Source of the DNA: Geobacteraceae bacterium
GTDB lineage: Bacteria; Desulfobacterota; Desulfuromonadia; Geobacterales; Pseudopelobacteraceae
Length of the DNA stretch: 64,000 nucleotides
Assembly (NCBI GenBank): GCA_013336525.1
Contig: JAAXTM010000002.1
Span: 372,001-436,000 of the forward strand
Direction of reading: 5' to 3'
Shown: positions 1 through 9,541 of the stretch, one piece after another
Layout of the letters: every line of letters starts with the position of its first letter
Numbering within the stretch: position 1 is the first letter of the stretch
Program-made: the position numbers and the translations under genes
The notes under the pieces: generated by a model
What the model saw: only the letters and a program-made list of their open reading frames with translations
Database searches by the model: none
What the model was told of the DNA's origin: nothing

Positions 1-834
1 GATGTTGCGCAGAGCCTTGGCCGTGTCGGTCATGCCGTAGAAAGATTCCTCCAGATACGGCATGCCGTAGGTTTTCTGCATCTTCTTGGCAAGGTTGGTC
101 AGCGATTTTGAACAGATGATGATATTGAGTTTGGCCCGGTGGGCGTAGCGCAGCTCCTCAAATTTGGAATCACCGCTGAAACAGGAGAGTATCTGGATCC
201 CGAGCCTGCCGAAGAGCGGCAGCATCCCCCACAGGTCACCGGCGATGTTGTATTCACCGATCAGATTAATCGGGTATTCACCGAGGGTCGGCGGTTCAGT
301 CGTTCCGATCACATATTTGAAGAGGATTTCGCCAGCCAGACGATTACCGATATTCTTGTCGCCGATAAAACCGGGAGTATTGACCGGGATGATCGGTATT
401 GCGACTTTTTCTGACGCAGCAGCACAGACCGCCTCCACATCATCCCCGGTCATGGCGGTCACGCAGGTCGCATAGACAAAGATCGCCCTGGCCTGATCCT
501 TGTATCGTTCTGCCAGATCAAGAATGGCCTTGTAGAGTTTCTTCTCTCCGCCGAAGATGACGTCATTCTCAAGCATCTCGGTGGTAAAACCGCGCCGGTA
601 AAGCTGGGAATCGGAGGAGCGGGCCCCACGATTGTCCCAGGAATTGCCGGCACAGCCGATCGGACCATGCACCAGATGGATGGCATCGGTGATCGGCATC
701 AGCACAACCCGCGCCCCGTCATAAGCGCAGGAACGCTCTGTCCCCTCGCCCGGTTCGGACTTTTTGCAGAACTTGGGCGCGCCCTTGTCATTGGTTTCGC
801 AGTCGGTTACATCATAATAATCGGGCTTTGCCAT
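1..834 (-). CDS. nifE: Nitrogenase MoFe-cofactor scaffold protein NifE, C-terminus beyond left edge
   Basis: The first 278 residues are present; the rest runs off the window. NifE pairs with NifN as the scaffold on which the NifB product is matured to FeMo-cofactor. Visible family marks are SCAYDGARVVL and HGPIGCAGNSWDNRG (cysteines equivalent to the NifD P-cluster region), then YATCVTAMTGDDVE and LIGEYNIAGDLWG. The start MAKPDYYDVTDC at 834 follows TGGAGATATCTT. It lies downstream of a sigma-54 promoter (955-971) and a leader terminator (863-911). nifN would be expected to the left but is not in view. Recognition as NifE rather than NifD rests on the short N-terminus and the NifE-type cysteine region; confidence is high. 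Confidence 0.93.
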   Translation of the reverse strand, partial: MAKPDYYDVTDCETNDKGAPKFCKKSEPGEGTERSCAYDGARVVLMPITDAIHLVHGPIGCAGNSWDNRGARSSDSQLYRRGFTTEMLENDVIFGGEKKLYKAILDLAERYKDQARAIFVYATCVTAMTGDDVEAVCAAASEKVAIPIIPVNTPGFIGDKNIGNRLAGEILFKYVIGTTEPPTLGEYPINLIGEYNIAGDLWGMLPLFGRLGIQILSCFSGDSKFEELRYAHRAKLNIIICSKSLTNLAKKMQKTYGMPYLEESFYGMTDTAKALRNI

Positions 835-862
835 AAGATATCTCCATGTCTGTCAACCTCAG

Positions 863-916
863 AATAAAAAAGACGCCACATGTTGATGGGACATAAACAT
901 GGTTGGCGCCGTTGCC
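863..916 (-). terminator. nifE leader: hexaloop hairpin overlapping an intrinsic terminator
   Basis: On the minus strand GGC-AACGGC-GCC (916-905) can form a small stem with a six-base loop having A at position 1 and G at position 4. Its right half is also the left arm of a larger hairpin, GGCGCCA...CATGTT / AACATG...TGGCGTC, followed by TTTTTTATT (870-863). The two structures exclude each other, as in ANTAR-controlled antitermination. The terminator lies inside the leader, about 30 nt before the nifE start, so it would block nifE unless relieved. Confidence 0.7.
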
Positions 917-954
917 GTTGTACTATCGTAGTAAATGTTCTTAAAGGAATACTT

Positions 955-971
955 AGCACTTGCTGTGCCAA
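955..971 (-). promoter_or_regulatory. Sigma-54 promoter of nifE
   Basis: The minus strand reads TTGGCACAGCAAGTGCTA: GG at 969-968, exactly ten bases, then GC at 957-956. This matches the TGGCAC-N5-TTGC form of RpoN promoters. Transcription should begin near 944, giving a leader of about 110 nt before the nifE start at 834. No NifA-type TGT-N10-ACA site was recognised upstream. Confidence 0.8.
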
Positions 972-1163
972 TTCTGGTTGGTCCTGTAACTAGCCATAGT
1001 TACTTATTATTACGTTATTATGCTTCAAATATTGTTGCCTAATTTATGTGCACACCAGTCATAGCATACTGTTCATTAAGCACTTGCAACTTTTTATTAC
1101 TTAAAGTAATCTTCGCGCATTATTGGTTTATCAGCCTATTTGAATACATAAAAGGACTGTACA

Positions 1164-2015
1164 ATGCCAAGATTTATACTTCTCCTCTTTGCAGCTCTTT
1201 TTTTGACTAACAGTGTCGCGCTTACCTGTGTCTGCCATGCTGCTGACACCATACGCATAAACGGCTCCGGCACAGCTCTTGACATGATGAAACCGCTGAT
1301 AAAGGCTTACACAAAAACCCATCCGAATATGCGCATCATGATGGAAAAGCCGCTGGGGAGTTCCGGTGCAGTCAAGGCGTTGCTGGCAGAGGCGCTGGAT
1401 GTGGCAGTCGTCAGCAGGGACCTCAAACCGGAAGAGGTGATACAAGGAGCAGCGCTGAGAAAATATGGCAAAACTCCACTGGCCATTGTCACTGAAAAAA
1501 ATGTTCGAAGGTCCGCTATCAGCACAAAGGAACTTGAGGACATCTACACCGGTAAAACCAACACGTGGCAAAACAGTGAAAAAATCAGGCTTATCCTGCG
1601 GCCCCTGTCAGATATTGATTCCCATATACTGCGCCGGCTCTCCCCAGGCATGGACAGTGCCATCACGTCCTCACACGCCCGCCCCGGCATGATTGTTGCC
1701 ATCACTGACCCGGAGTCATACACCACCATTTCTAAAACTCCTGGCGGCATCGGCGCAGCATCCCTGAACAGCATCATCAGCGAAAAACTGCCCCTCACTG
1801 TACTTTCACTTAACGGCGTCAATCCCTCGCTTAAAACTTTGGCCAGCGGTGCATATCCGCTGACCAAAGAGATCAGCTTTGTTACCACCGCCAAAACTCC
1901 GCCAGTTTCCCGGGATTTTATCAACTTTATCTTCTCCGCTCAGGGTCGCGCTATTGCCGAAAAAGCCGGCGTACTTGTTTCTGCCGGAGTTGCCGAGGGG
2001 AGCAAAACACATTGA
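1164..2015 (+). CDS. PstS-like periplasmic substrate-binding protein (sensor partner)
   Basis: This 283-residue exported protein has a signal peptide (residues 1-26, ending CHAAD) and a PstS-like type 2 periplasmic fold. NGSGTALDMMKPL near residue 33 and GSSGAVKALL near residue 68 resemble the oxyanion-binding loops of phosphate-binding proteins. No permease or ATPase gene is nearby. Its stop overlaps the TTG start of the next gene (TTGA at 2012-2015), a membrane GGDEF-EAL protein, so the likely role is ligand delivery to that sensor rather than transport. A homologous pair lies at 31,214-34,151. RBS AAAGGAC precedes the ATG. The ligand is unknown; phosphate, molybdate or another oxyanion is a guess. 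Confidence 0.75.
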   Translation: MPRFILLLFAALFLTNSVALTCVCHAADTIRINGSGTALDMMKPLIKAYTKTHPNMRIMMEKPLGSSGAVKALLAEALDVAVVSRDLKPEEVIQGAALRKYGKTPLAIVTEKNVRRSAISTKELEDIYTGKTNTWQNSEKIRLILRPLSDIDSHILRRLSPGMDSAITSSHARPGMIVAITDPESYTTISKTPGGIGAASLNSIISEKLPLTVLSLNGVNPSLKTLASGAYPLTKEISFVTTAKTPPVSRDFINFIFSAQGRAIAEKAGVLVSAGVAEGSKTH

Positions 2016-3283
2016 ACCAAGCCGAAATTTCCTTACAGCGCTTTACTCTAACAGTTGCCTGGGGCATCTCGCTGCTGATCACAATATTGATCCCTGCCAC
2101 CTATTTTTTTATATCGTACCAACACCTGCGCAGTGAACTTGTTGTTCAGAGCGTTCTGAGCGCCAACGATGTGACCGATCTGATCAAATCCAATCCGGCC
2201 TTGTGGCGATATGAAGAGCTCAGACTCTCGGAAATGCTGGAGCAGCGTTCTAAAAGTTCTGTTGCCGAAAGCAGAATTATCTACGATACCAACAGTGCTG
2301 TAATTGCGAGTAACAGCTCTGTCATCCCAGCTGCGCATATCAGCCAGATGCAAGACATCTACGATTCCGGAGTTGTAGTTGCCAGCATCGAGATTTCTCG
2401 CACTTTGGAACCGTTAATGTTCGCCACACTGTTGGTTGTTCTCTGCTCGGCAGCTATCTCTGCAGTCATATTTTTCACCCTCCGCACTCTCCCACGGCGA
2501 TCAATAAAAAAAGCGTATCAGGCGCTGCGAGCTAAAAAAGAAAAGTACCGCTCGCTGCACGAAACCATGAAGGAAGGATTGGCCGAGCACCGCGTTACGT
2601 TTGGCGATGATGGCAAACTCAAATCTTTTGTCATCATCGATGCCAATTCATCATGCGCAAACATGTTCGGCTGCACCCGACAGGAGCTGATCGGCAGAGA
2701 CAGCCTGGCCCAGTTCGGCACCAGCTTCAGTGAATACCTCTCTGAACTGCTCCAGGTCTTTGAACATGGCAACTCTATCACATTCGAGCTCGCTTTACCC
2801 GGTGGGGGCACATTTTACGTGGTCACAGCATATTCAAAGTCCCCAGGGATTATTACAACTCTTTTTGAGGACATTACCGAACGGAAGAAATCAGAGTTGA
2901 AGATCAAAAGAATGGCTTATTCTGATCAGCTCACGACGCTCCCCAACCGCACCCTGCTTATCGATCGTCTCAATCAGGCCGTGGCCAACGCCACGCAGAG
3001 CTGCAGCACCCTGGCCGTTTTTTTCCTCGACCTGGACCGCTTTAAAATTTTCAATGACACAATGGGACGCGCCACGGGTGATCAACTTCTCGTTGAGGTC
3101 GGCCGGAGACTGCAGCGACAAATACGCTGCAGTGATACACTTGCCCGTTTGGGCGGAGATGAATTTTGTTTTGTTGCCACCAATCCTAGTAAAGAATGCA
3201 GAGCTGGCAATGTATTCGGCCAAAGAAGCCGGGCGCAACGTGTACAACTTCTATTCACCGGAAATGAACCAGAAGGCCCATGA
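2012..3283 (+). pseudogene. Membrane PAS-GGDEF(-EAL) signalling protein, N-terminal part, broken inside GGDEF
   Basis: The reading frame starts at TTG 2012. It has a membrane segment (about residues 12-35), a periplasmic part containing ALWRYEELRLSEML, a second membrane segment (about 130-155), a PAS domain, and a GGDEF domain with TTLPNRTLL, FFLDLDRFK and the intact signature RLGGDEF. About ten codons after the signature the frame leaves the family pattern and stops at 3283. The remainder of the protein, beginning at the end of the GGDEF domain, continues one frame over from 3192. About 65-70 residues of the GGDEF domain are missing at the junction, so this looks like a deletion with frameshift. 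An assembly error is possible but would have to remove about 200 bases. Confidence 0.75.
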
Positions 3284-4067
3284 ACGTATGGAGCTTGAAA
3301 ACGGAATGCGTAACGCTCTGGAGCGCGGGGAATTTTTCCTCGAATTCCAGCCAATAATGAATGCTAAGACCAGGACCGTTGCAGCAGCCGAGGCACTTGT
3401 CCGCTGGAATCACCCCACCCGTGGAAAAATTCCGCCAAACGAGTTCATCCCCATGGCAGAGGAGACCGGGCTGATTCTTCCTCTCGGAGAATGGGTATTG
3501 CATACTGTCTGCAGCAACATGAAAACATGGAATGATGCCGGTCTCCCCCAAATCAGGCTTGCTGTCAATGTATCCAGCCGACAGGTAGAGCAGCAGAATT
3601 TTGCGGAAATTGTCAGGAACGTGCTTCATGCAACGGGTGCCAATGCAGCACAACTTGAGATTGAACTTACCGAGAGCTGTCTGGTTAATCACGCCAGCAG
3701 CAATCTAGCCGAAGTTTTCGATCTGCGGAATTTGGGGATTTCCATTTCCATTGACGATTTCGGCACCGGATACTCATCGCTCGGCTATATAAAAACCCTG
3801 CCTATCGACCACATCAAGATAGACCGATCATTTGTCACAGATATCAGCTCCAATATTCAGGATCAGTCGATTGTGGAAGCCATCATTGCCATGTCGCAAA
3901 AGCTCGGAATTCAGAATATAGCCGAAGGTGTTGAAACGCTTGAACAGCTGGAGTTTTTACAGGAACAGGGATGCGAAGAGATTCAAGGGTATTATTTCCA
4001 TCGTCCACTTTCTGTGGACGCCTTGGTGACGCTATTGAGAGCACAAGCGGGATTACAGGCTGGATAA
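3192..4067 (+). pseudogene. EAL-domain (c-di-GMP phosphodiesterase) part of the broken GGDEF-EAL gene
   Basis: From 3192 the shifted frame encodes the last helix of a GGDEF domain (KNAELAMYSAKEAGRN) joined to a full EAL domain: AEALVRWNHP, VNVSSRQ, ELTESCL, IDDFGTGYSSL, IKIDRSFV, AEGVET and QGYYFHRPL. All the usual metal and c-di-GMP residues appear present, so the domain could be active if translated. The frame is open upstream to an ATG at 3054, but that stretch is an out-of-frame reading of the GGDEF domain. No convincing ribosome-binding site is seen before an internal start. It was probably one protein with the gene starting at 2012. Confidence 0.7.
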
Positions 4068-4089
4068 TGTATCCTGATTACTACTAATC

Positions 4090-4232
4090 TATCACTATTT
4101 CCTTCTCCCTGAGGACCCTAGGGCCTAAAGGAGATGGTGGCTGAAGGCCGGATGAGGGGGCCGCAGTGCCATATAAATCAACGTTCCCCCCTCACCTTAG
4201 CCCTCTCCCTCATGGAGAGGGGATCGTTTTGC
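4090..4232. repeat. REP-like palindromic intergenic repeat
   Basis: The gap between two convergent genes (4068-4259) holds two outward-facing halves. One is CCTTCTCCCTGAGGAC...GGCCGGATGAGGGGG; the other is CCCCCCTCACCTTAGCCC...CTCATGGAGAGGGG. This is the form of a very common bacterial dispersed repeat (CCTCTCCC...GGGAGAGG type). It may also fold into a hairpin that ends both transcripts. No gene is seen here. Confidence 0.55.
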
Positions 4233-4259
4233 CGCTGTAATCTTCTGCAACTCATGACT

Positions 4260-6875
4260 TTACGTAATTCCCCGGATAACCTCCTGAAGCGTTGATAGGC
4301 GGTACGGCTTCTGGATGAACCCGGCCAGCCCCTTGCCGGCGAACTTCTGTGTGACCTCATGCTCGTTGTAGCCGCTGGATATGATAACCTTCACGTCCGG
4401 ATTCAGTTGTCGCAGTTCCCGAAAGCACTGTTCTCCGTCCATGTGCGGCATGGTCAGATCCAGAAGTACGAAGGCAACGTCTGGATTCAGCCTGAAAGCC
4501 TCCACCGCTTCCCGGCCATCACAGGCGGTAATCGTGGTGAAGCCCAGCTCTTTCAGCATCTCGACACCTATGCCGCGAATGGTCTCTTCGTCATCTACCA
4601 AAAGAACCGTGCCGCTGCCTTGCCAACTGTCCTTATGCCCTTGACCGTTGAAAATTTCAGCCGGGCGAGCGCTGGCAGGAAGCAGAATCTTGAAGCTGGT
4701 GCCTTTCTTCTCTTCGCTGTAAACCTTTATAGCCCCCTTGTGCCCCCTTACGATCCCCAACACAGCGGACATACCAAGGCCGCGTCCGGTAAACTTGGTA
4801 GTAAAAAACGGGTCAAACAGCCTTGAGAGGGTTTCCTTGTCCATGCCGCAACCGGTGTCTGCTACCTCCAGATAGACATACAGGCCGCCCTGCAGGTTTT
4901 CATCCAGCCAGACATCTTTCAGGTAACTCCGGTCGCAGTCCATACAGCCGGTCGTGATCGCAATAACGCCGCTTCTGTCCCCTATCGCTTCGGAGGAGTT
5001 GATAACAAGGTTCATAATGATCTGGCGCAACTGGGTGGCGTCGGCCTCCACAAGCGGAAGGTGTTGATGAGTATTAAGCCGCAGCACTGCATTTTTGGAA
5101 ATGGAGACTTCCAGCATATTCAGCATCTCTTCCAGCAGACAGTTCAGGTCGATGTTCTCGATAAAGAACTTTCCCTTACCGGAGTAGGCGAGCATCTGCT
5201 TGGCCAGATCGGCGGCACGCAGCGCCGCCTGCTCGATGCGATGCAGGTTGTCCACAACGGGAGATTCCTTGTTGATCCGCATCAACGCCAGGTCGGCGTT
5301 ACCAATGATGGAGGTAAGGATATTGTTGAAGTCATGGGCAATGCCGCCGGCCAGCACCCCCAGGCTCTCCAGCTTTTGGGCGTGAAGCATCTGCTCCTCC
5401 AGCTTCTGGCGTTCCTCTCCGGCTTGTCGGCGTTCGGTAACATCCGTAGAGGTGCCAAACAGTATTAACTCCCCTTCTGACGACCCTGCCTCGCACCGCG
5501 ATTTTTCGGATATCCAGCGGATTTCTCCCCGTTTTGTGATAATCCTGAACTCTATCTGTTCAATATCTCCAGGGACCAGGCTCAGCAGGTGGGATGCGAC
5601 TGCCTCCCTGTCATCAGCGTGGACGATGGGAAGCCAACAGCCCATTTCATAAATTTCATCAGGGCTGTAACCGGTAATTTTGCCTGCCGAACCTCCAATC
5701 CATTGAACACGGAAAGGAGCCGCCCCCGTGCGGGAACATTTATAGACATAATCAGATGTTAGCCCTGTAAAACAGCGATAGTTCTCTTCGCTGATCTTAA
5801 GCTGCTCTTCGGATTTAATTCGCTCGCCAATCTCCTTAACAAGATCCTCCGTCCGTGCAGTGACCCGCTCCTCCAACTGGGCTGTTACATTTCTAAGAGT
5901 TGCTTCCGCTTTTTGCCTTTCTTCAATTTCCTGCTGTAAAGAGGCTGTCTGTCGCTTAACCCCCTTACGCAACGAATAGCTCCAGATAGCAGAGATCAAC
6001 AGCAGCAGTCCCAGCGCAGAAGCGGCCGCCCCGACAATGAAAGTTTTGCCGGGCCGCCACCGCTGCCCTTCCATATATATCCATTGCTGGATAGCCTGGT
6101 CACGTTCTTCTTCGCTGATAGCGGCCAGCCCCTTGTTCAGGATGCCCTGCAGCTCCGGCCAATCCTTGCGAATGCCGATCCCCCAACGGTAGTCGAATTC
6201 AGTTTTGCCGATCATCTGTAGGTTGGTGATGCCGGCCTCCTGCAGATAGAAGGTGGCATTGGCCATATTCTCTACATAGGCATCAACCATCCCCAGCGAG
6301 GCTTTCGCCAGGCCGGTGGAGACATCCTGAACCACCTCCAGATTGATCTCCGGGTACTGGTTTTTGATGATATCGTGGGCCGCATAGTTGGAAACTACCG
6401 CAACCTTTTTCCCTTTAAGATCTTTCAGGGTCAGATTAAAAGATGTGCCGCCGCTGCGGGCAAAGATCGCTCCGGGTACCGCCACCAGAGTATCGGTAAA
6501 GAGGGCAAACTTTTCCCGGTTGGGGGTTCTGACCATCGCCCCCAGCAGATCAACTTCATGGTTTTTGAATTTGTCCATCGCTTCATCCCAGTTTTTCAGG
6601 CGGGCAATGGTAATGGTGATTCCGAGTTTTTTCTCCAGAAGCCGGATTATATCGGCTGCGGCGCCTTGATAGTTGCCATTCTTGTCAAAGTACTCGATCG
6701 GTTTGAAGTCGGGATCTGGGGCAAGGGTGATTACAGGGTGTGCGCGAAGCCATTGGCGTTCGGCATCTGTCAGTACTACCGTTCCACTGGCGTTATCAGC
6801 AGAAAAGGCAAATGTCGCCAGAATCAGCAGAAACAACAGACTGATCAGCAACAGCACAAATCTAGGTGTTCGCAT
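4260..6875 (-). CDS. Hybrid sensor histidine kinase with solute-binding (SBP_bac_3) sensor domain
   Basis: The protein has 871 residues. Order: signal peptide, periplasmic SBP_bac_3 domain (about 35-265, starting LTDAERQWLRAHPVITLAPD), membrane helix (about 275-295), coiled coil, PAS domain (about 365-480), HisKA with the phospho-acceptor in GGIAHDFNNIL, HATPase_c (NLVINSSEAIG, DTGCGMD, GRGLGMSAV) and a C-terminal receiver (LLVDDEET, LLDLTMPHMDG, KPYR). The start MRTPRFVLLL at 6875 has AAGGAGA in front; an earlier GTG at 6890 would place that site inside the gene. It lies 11 nt after a paralogue ending at 6887, so the two are probably co-transcribed. The receiver has the phosphorylatable Asp. 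No DNA-binding output is encoded. Confidence 0.85.
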   Translation of the reverse strand: MRTPRFVLLLISLLFLLILATFAFSADNASGTVVLTDAERQWLRAHPVITLAPDPDFKPIEYFDKNGNYQGAAADIIRLLEKKLGITITIARLKNWDEAMDKFKNHEVDLLGAMVRTPNREKFALFTDTLVAVPGAIFARSGGTSFNLTLKDLKGKKVAVVSNYAAHDIIKNQYPEINLEVVQDVSTGLAKASLGMVDAYVENMANATFYLQEAGITNLQMIGKTEFDYRWGIGIRKDWPELQGILNKGLAAISEEERDQAIQQWIYMEGQRWRPGKTFIVGAAASALGLLLLISAIWSYSLRKGVKRQTASLQQEIEERQKAEATLRNVTAQLEERVTARTEDLVKEIGERIKSEEQLKISEENYRCFTGLTSDYVYKCSRTGAAPFRVQWIGGSAGKITGYSPDEIYEMGCWLPIVHADDREAVASHLLSLVPGDIEQIEFRIITKRGEIRWISEKSRCEAGSSEGELILFGTSTDVTERRQAGEERQKLEEQMLHAQKLESLGVLAGGIAHDFNNILTSIIGNADLALMRINKESPVVDNLHRIEQAALRAADLAKQMLAYSGKGKFFIENIDLNCLLEEMLNMLEVSISKNAVLRLNTHQHLPLVEADATQLRQIIMNLVINSSEAIGDRSGVIAITTGCMDCDRSYLKDVWLDENLQGGLYVYLEVADTGCGMDKETLSRLFDPFFTTKFTGRGLGMSAVLGIVRGHKGAIKVYSEEKKGTSFKILLPASARPAEIFNGQGHKDSWQGSGTVLLVDDEETIRGIGVEMLKELGFTTITACDGREAVEAFRLNPDVAFVLLDLTMPHMDGEQCFRELRQLNPDVKVIISSGYNEHEVTQKFAGKGLAGFIQKPYRLSTLQEVIRGIT

Positions 6876-6886
6876 ATTATTCTCCT

Positions 6887-9421
6887 TCACACATTCATGA
6901 GAACATCTCTAAGTGCACTCAAGCGGTACGGCTTCTGTATAAAGCCGGCCAGTCCCTTGCCGACAAACTTCTGCGTGACCTCCTGCTCGTTGTAGCCGCT
7001 TGATATGATGACTTTAACATCAGGATCAAGCAGGCGCAGTTCGCGAAAACACTGCTCACCGTCCATATGCGGCATGGTCAGATCAAGAATCACTATTGCG
7101 ATATCAGGAGTGGACTTAAAGACCTCAAGCGCCTCAGAACCATCACAGGCGGTAATCGCGAAGAAGCCCAACTCTTTCAGCATTTCGGCTCCGACGCCCC
7201 GGATAGTCTCTTCGTCATCAACCAGCAGCACAGTACCGCTCCCATGCCAGTCATCCTTGTGTGATTCGGCTTTAACAGTCTCCGCAGAGCAGCTGGCTGC
7301 GGGGAGCAGAATTTTGAAGGTGGCGCCTTTGCCTACTTCGCTGTAGACCTTGATGGCACCCTTGTGGCCGCGTACGATTCCCAGTACGGCGGACATGCCG
7401 AGGCCGCGTCCGGTAAACTTGGTGGTAAAAAACGGGTCGAACAGCTTGGCCAGCGTGTCACGGTCCATACCGCAACCGGTATCGGCAATTTCAAGGTATG
7501 TGTACAGCCCTTCAGACATGTTTTCATCCAGCCAGACATCTTTAAGGTAACTCCTGTCGCACTCCATTCTGCCGGTGGTGATAGCGATGACGCCGCTTTT
7601 GTCGCCTATCGCTTCTGATGCGTTGATGACAAGGTTCATGATTATCTGGCGCATCTGGGTAGCATCGGCCTCCACAGGCGGGAGCTCTTTACACGGGTTG
7701 AAACGCAACACCGCTTTTTTGGAGATGGAGACCTCCAGCATATGCAGCATATCTTCAAGCAAAACGTTCAGGTCGGTGCACTCGATGACAAATTTACCTT
7801 TACCTGAATAGGCAAGCATCTGTTTGGCCAGGTCGGCGGCACGCAGCGCCGCCTCCTCGATCCGGTGCAGGTTGTCCACAGCAGCGGATTCCTTGTTAAG
7901 CCGCATGAGGGCCAGATTGGCATTGCCGACGATGGCGGTGAGGATATTGTTGAAATCGTGGGCAATGCCCCCCGCCAGCACCCCCAGACTCTCCAGCTTT
8001 TGGGCGTGAAGAAGCTGCTGTTCAAGCTTTTGGTGATCCTCCTCGGCCTGTTTACGCTCGGAAATATTTCTGGCTACGCCCAGCAGCGACTTTTGACCGT
8101 CAAAATCAATCAGCCGAACATTGATCTCAACCGGAAACTGCGAGCCGTCTTTCCGCTGGTGGATTGATTCGAAAACAATTCCTTTGCTATCGGTAAGGGT
8201 GCGTAGCTGAACAGACAATGCTTCCGGCGAAGTTGCAATTGCATCAAGGTCAATGATGCTTTTTGCCCGCAGCTCTTCATTGGAGTAGCCAAGGTCCCGC
8301 GATGCCTGGGCATTGGCGGCAATGATTTTTCCCTCCATGTCGGCAATGTAGACCGGATCGGCGAGGCTATCGAAAATATCCCTGAAGCGTTGCTGGCTGA
8401 CAATGGCGGCCTGTTCGGAGCTGATCCGCTCATCGACTTCCTTTTCCAGCTCGGCAGTCCGTTCTCTGACCAGCTCTTCCAACCCATCCCGATATGCCGT
8501 CAGCTCCTCTTCGGCCCGTTTCCGAATGCGGATTTCTTTCCCCAACTGCCGGTTCCATAACAGAAACAGCAGGATAATCGCCATTGATCCGCCAACAACT
8601 TTCCAGAGCAGGACATAATCGATTCCTTTTTCATATTTCAACCCGACCCATTTGTTGTAAATGGCATGCTGTTCATCATCAGGTATGGATTGGAGCGTTT
8701 TGTCGAGAATTGACGCCAAAAGCGGCTGGTTCTTGGCGACCCCTATCTGCAATACCGATCTTGGCCCCTGAAGCTTACCCATCAACTGCAGATTGCTTAG
8801 CAGCTCCTTTTCGATCAGGTATATTGTTGCCGCACGGTTTCCCGCATATGCATCTGCCTCCCCCCTGGCCACCGCATCAAGAGCATCAGAGGTGGAAGCG
8901 TATTCGCGCACGATGACATTCGGGTAGCTCTTCCTGAAATGGATGACGTTATAGAAACCACGCTCCAGAGCAACTGTTTTGCCGAAAAGATCTTTTTCCG
9001 AGTTGAAATACGCACCACCTTTACGGCCGACAATTACATGGGGAACACTGATATACGGCTTTGTAAAGTTGAATAGCACTTCACGTTCAGGCTTGGCGGT
9101 TATATCCATCAGAGCGTCGAGCTGCCCTTTTTGAACCTTCTCGTAGTTTTCCCTAAACGGGGCGGGATGTATTACTATTGCACCATCGAGTCGCTTGTCG
9201 AGGGCCTCAATGTAGGCCGCTCCGATTCCCTGAGGTTTCCCGGATTTATCGGTGAAGTTAAGCGGAGGCCAGTCGTTCATGGTCCCGATGTTGATCACCG
9301 GATGTTGCGCCAGCCAGCCCTTTTCCTCATCGGTCAGAGTGATTTTGGAGCTGTCCGCAAAAACCGGAGAAGCCAGACAGATTATTATTAATACAAACCG
9401 GGTAAATGCTTTACAGCGCAT
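6887..9421 (-). CDS. Hybrid sensor histidine kinase with SBP_bac_3 sensor domain (tandem paralogue)
   Basis: This 844-residue protein has the same plan as its downstream neighbour: signal peptide (MRCKAFTRFVLIIICL, cut near FADSS), SBP_bac_3 domain (LTDEEKGWLAQHPVINIGTM; about 25-260), membrane helix, PAS domain (about 380-490), HisKA (GGIAHDFNNILT), HATPase_c and receiver. From HisKA to the end it is nearly the same as the 4260-6875 protein, while the binding domains differ more, suggesting a tandem duplication that now senses different ligands. GGAGGAG stands before ATG 9421; an in-frame start at 9523 would precede the signal peptide by 34 residues and is unlikely. Confidence 0.85.
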   Translation of the reverse strand: MRCKAFTRFVLIIICLASPVFADSSKITLTDEEKGWLAQHPVINIGTMNDWPPLNFTDKSGKPQGIGAAYIEALDKRLDGAIVIHPAPFRENYEKVQKGQLDALMDITAKPEREVLFNFTKPYISVPHVIVGRKGGAYFNSEKDLFGKTVALERGFYNVIHFRKSYPNVIVREYASTSDALDAVARGEADAYAGNRAATIYLIEKELLSNLQLMGKLQGPRSVLQIGVAKNQPLLASILDKTLQSIPDDEQHAIYNKWVGLKYEKGIDYVLLWKVVGGSMAIILLFLLWNRQLGKEIRIRKRAEEELTAYRDGLEELVRERTAELEKEVDERISSEQAAIVSQQRFRDIFDSLADPVYIADMEGKIIAANAQASRDLGYSNEELRAKSIIDLDAIATSPEALSVQLRTLTDSKGIVFESIHQRKDGSQFPVEINVRLIDFDGQKSLLGVARNISERKQAEEDHQKLEQQLLHAQKLESLGVLAGGIAHDFNNILTAIVGNANLALMRLNKESAAVDNLHRIEEAALRAADLAKQMLAYSGKGKFVIECTDLNVLLEDMLHMLEVSISKKAVLRFNPCKELPPVEADATQMRQIIMNLVINASEAIGDKSGVIAITTGRMECDRSYLKDVWLDENMSEGLYTYLEIADTGCGMDRDTLAKLFDPFFTTKFTGRGLGMSAVLGIVRGHKGAIKVYSEVGKGATFKILLPAASCSAETVKAESHKDDWHGSGTVLLVDDEETIRGVGAEMLKELGFFAITACDGSEALEVFKSTPDIAIVILDLTMPHMDGEQCFRELRLLDPDVKVIISSGYNEQEVTQKFVGKGLAGFIQKPYRLSALRDVLMNV

Positions 9422-9541
9422 GAAATTACTCCTCCGGCCAATTTGAATATAACGGCGGGTATTCTCGTCAATGGACTGATAACTAACAGATAGTTCCGGA
9501 ACTATACCTGATAACAATGCCAATTCAAAAGATTAACTTTC

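Noticed and set aside
900-945. A second (P1) hexaloop hairpin in the nif leaders, as in other ANTAR targets
   Set aside because: TACT-ACGAT-AGTA in the nifE leader has only five loop bases, and in nifB there is no room between promoter and the first hexaloop. A P1 stem could not be supported.
1131-1571. Minus-strand frame of 146 codons opposite the PstS-like gene
   Set aside because: Antisense to a gene with signal peptide and clear homologue; composition rich in Cys/His without pattern.
3054-3191. Start of an independent EAL protein at ATG 3054
   Set aside because: This stretch is an out-of-frame reading of the GGDEF domain and has no family features; the EAL frame becomes meaningful only from 3192.
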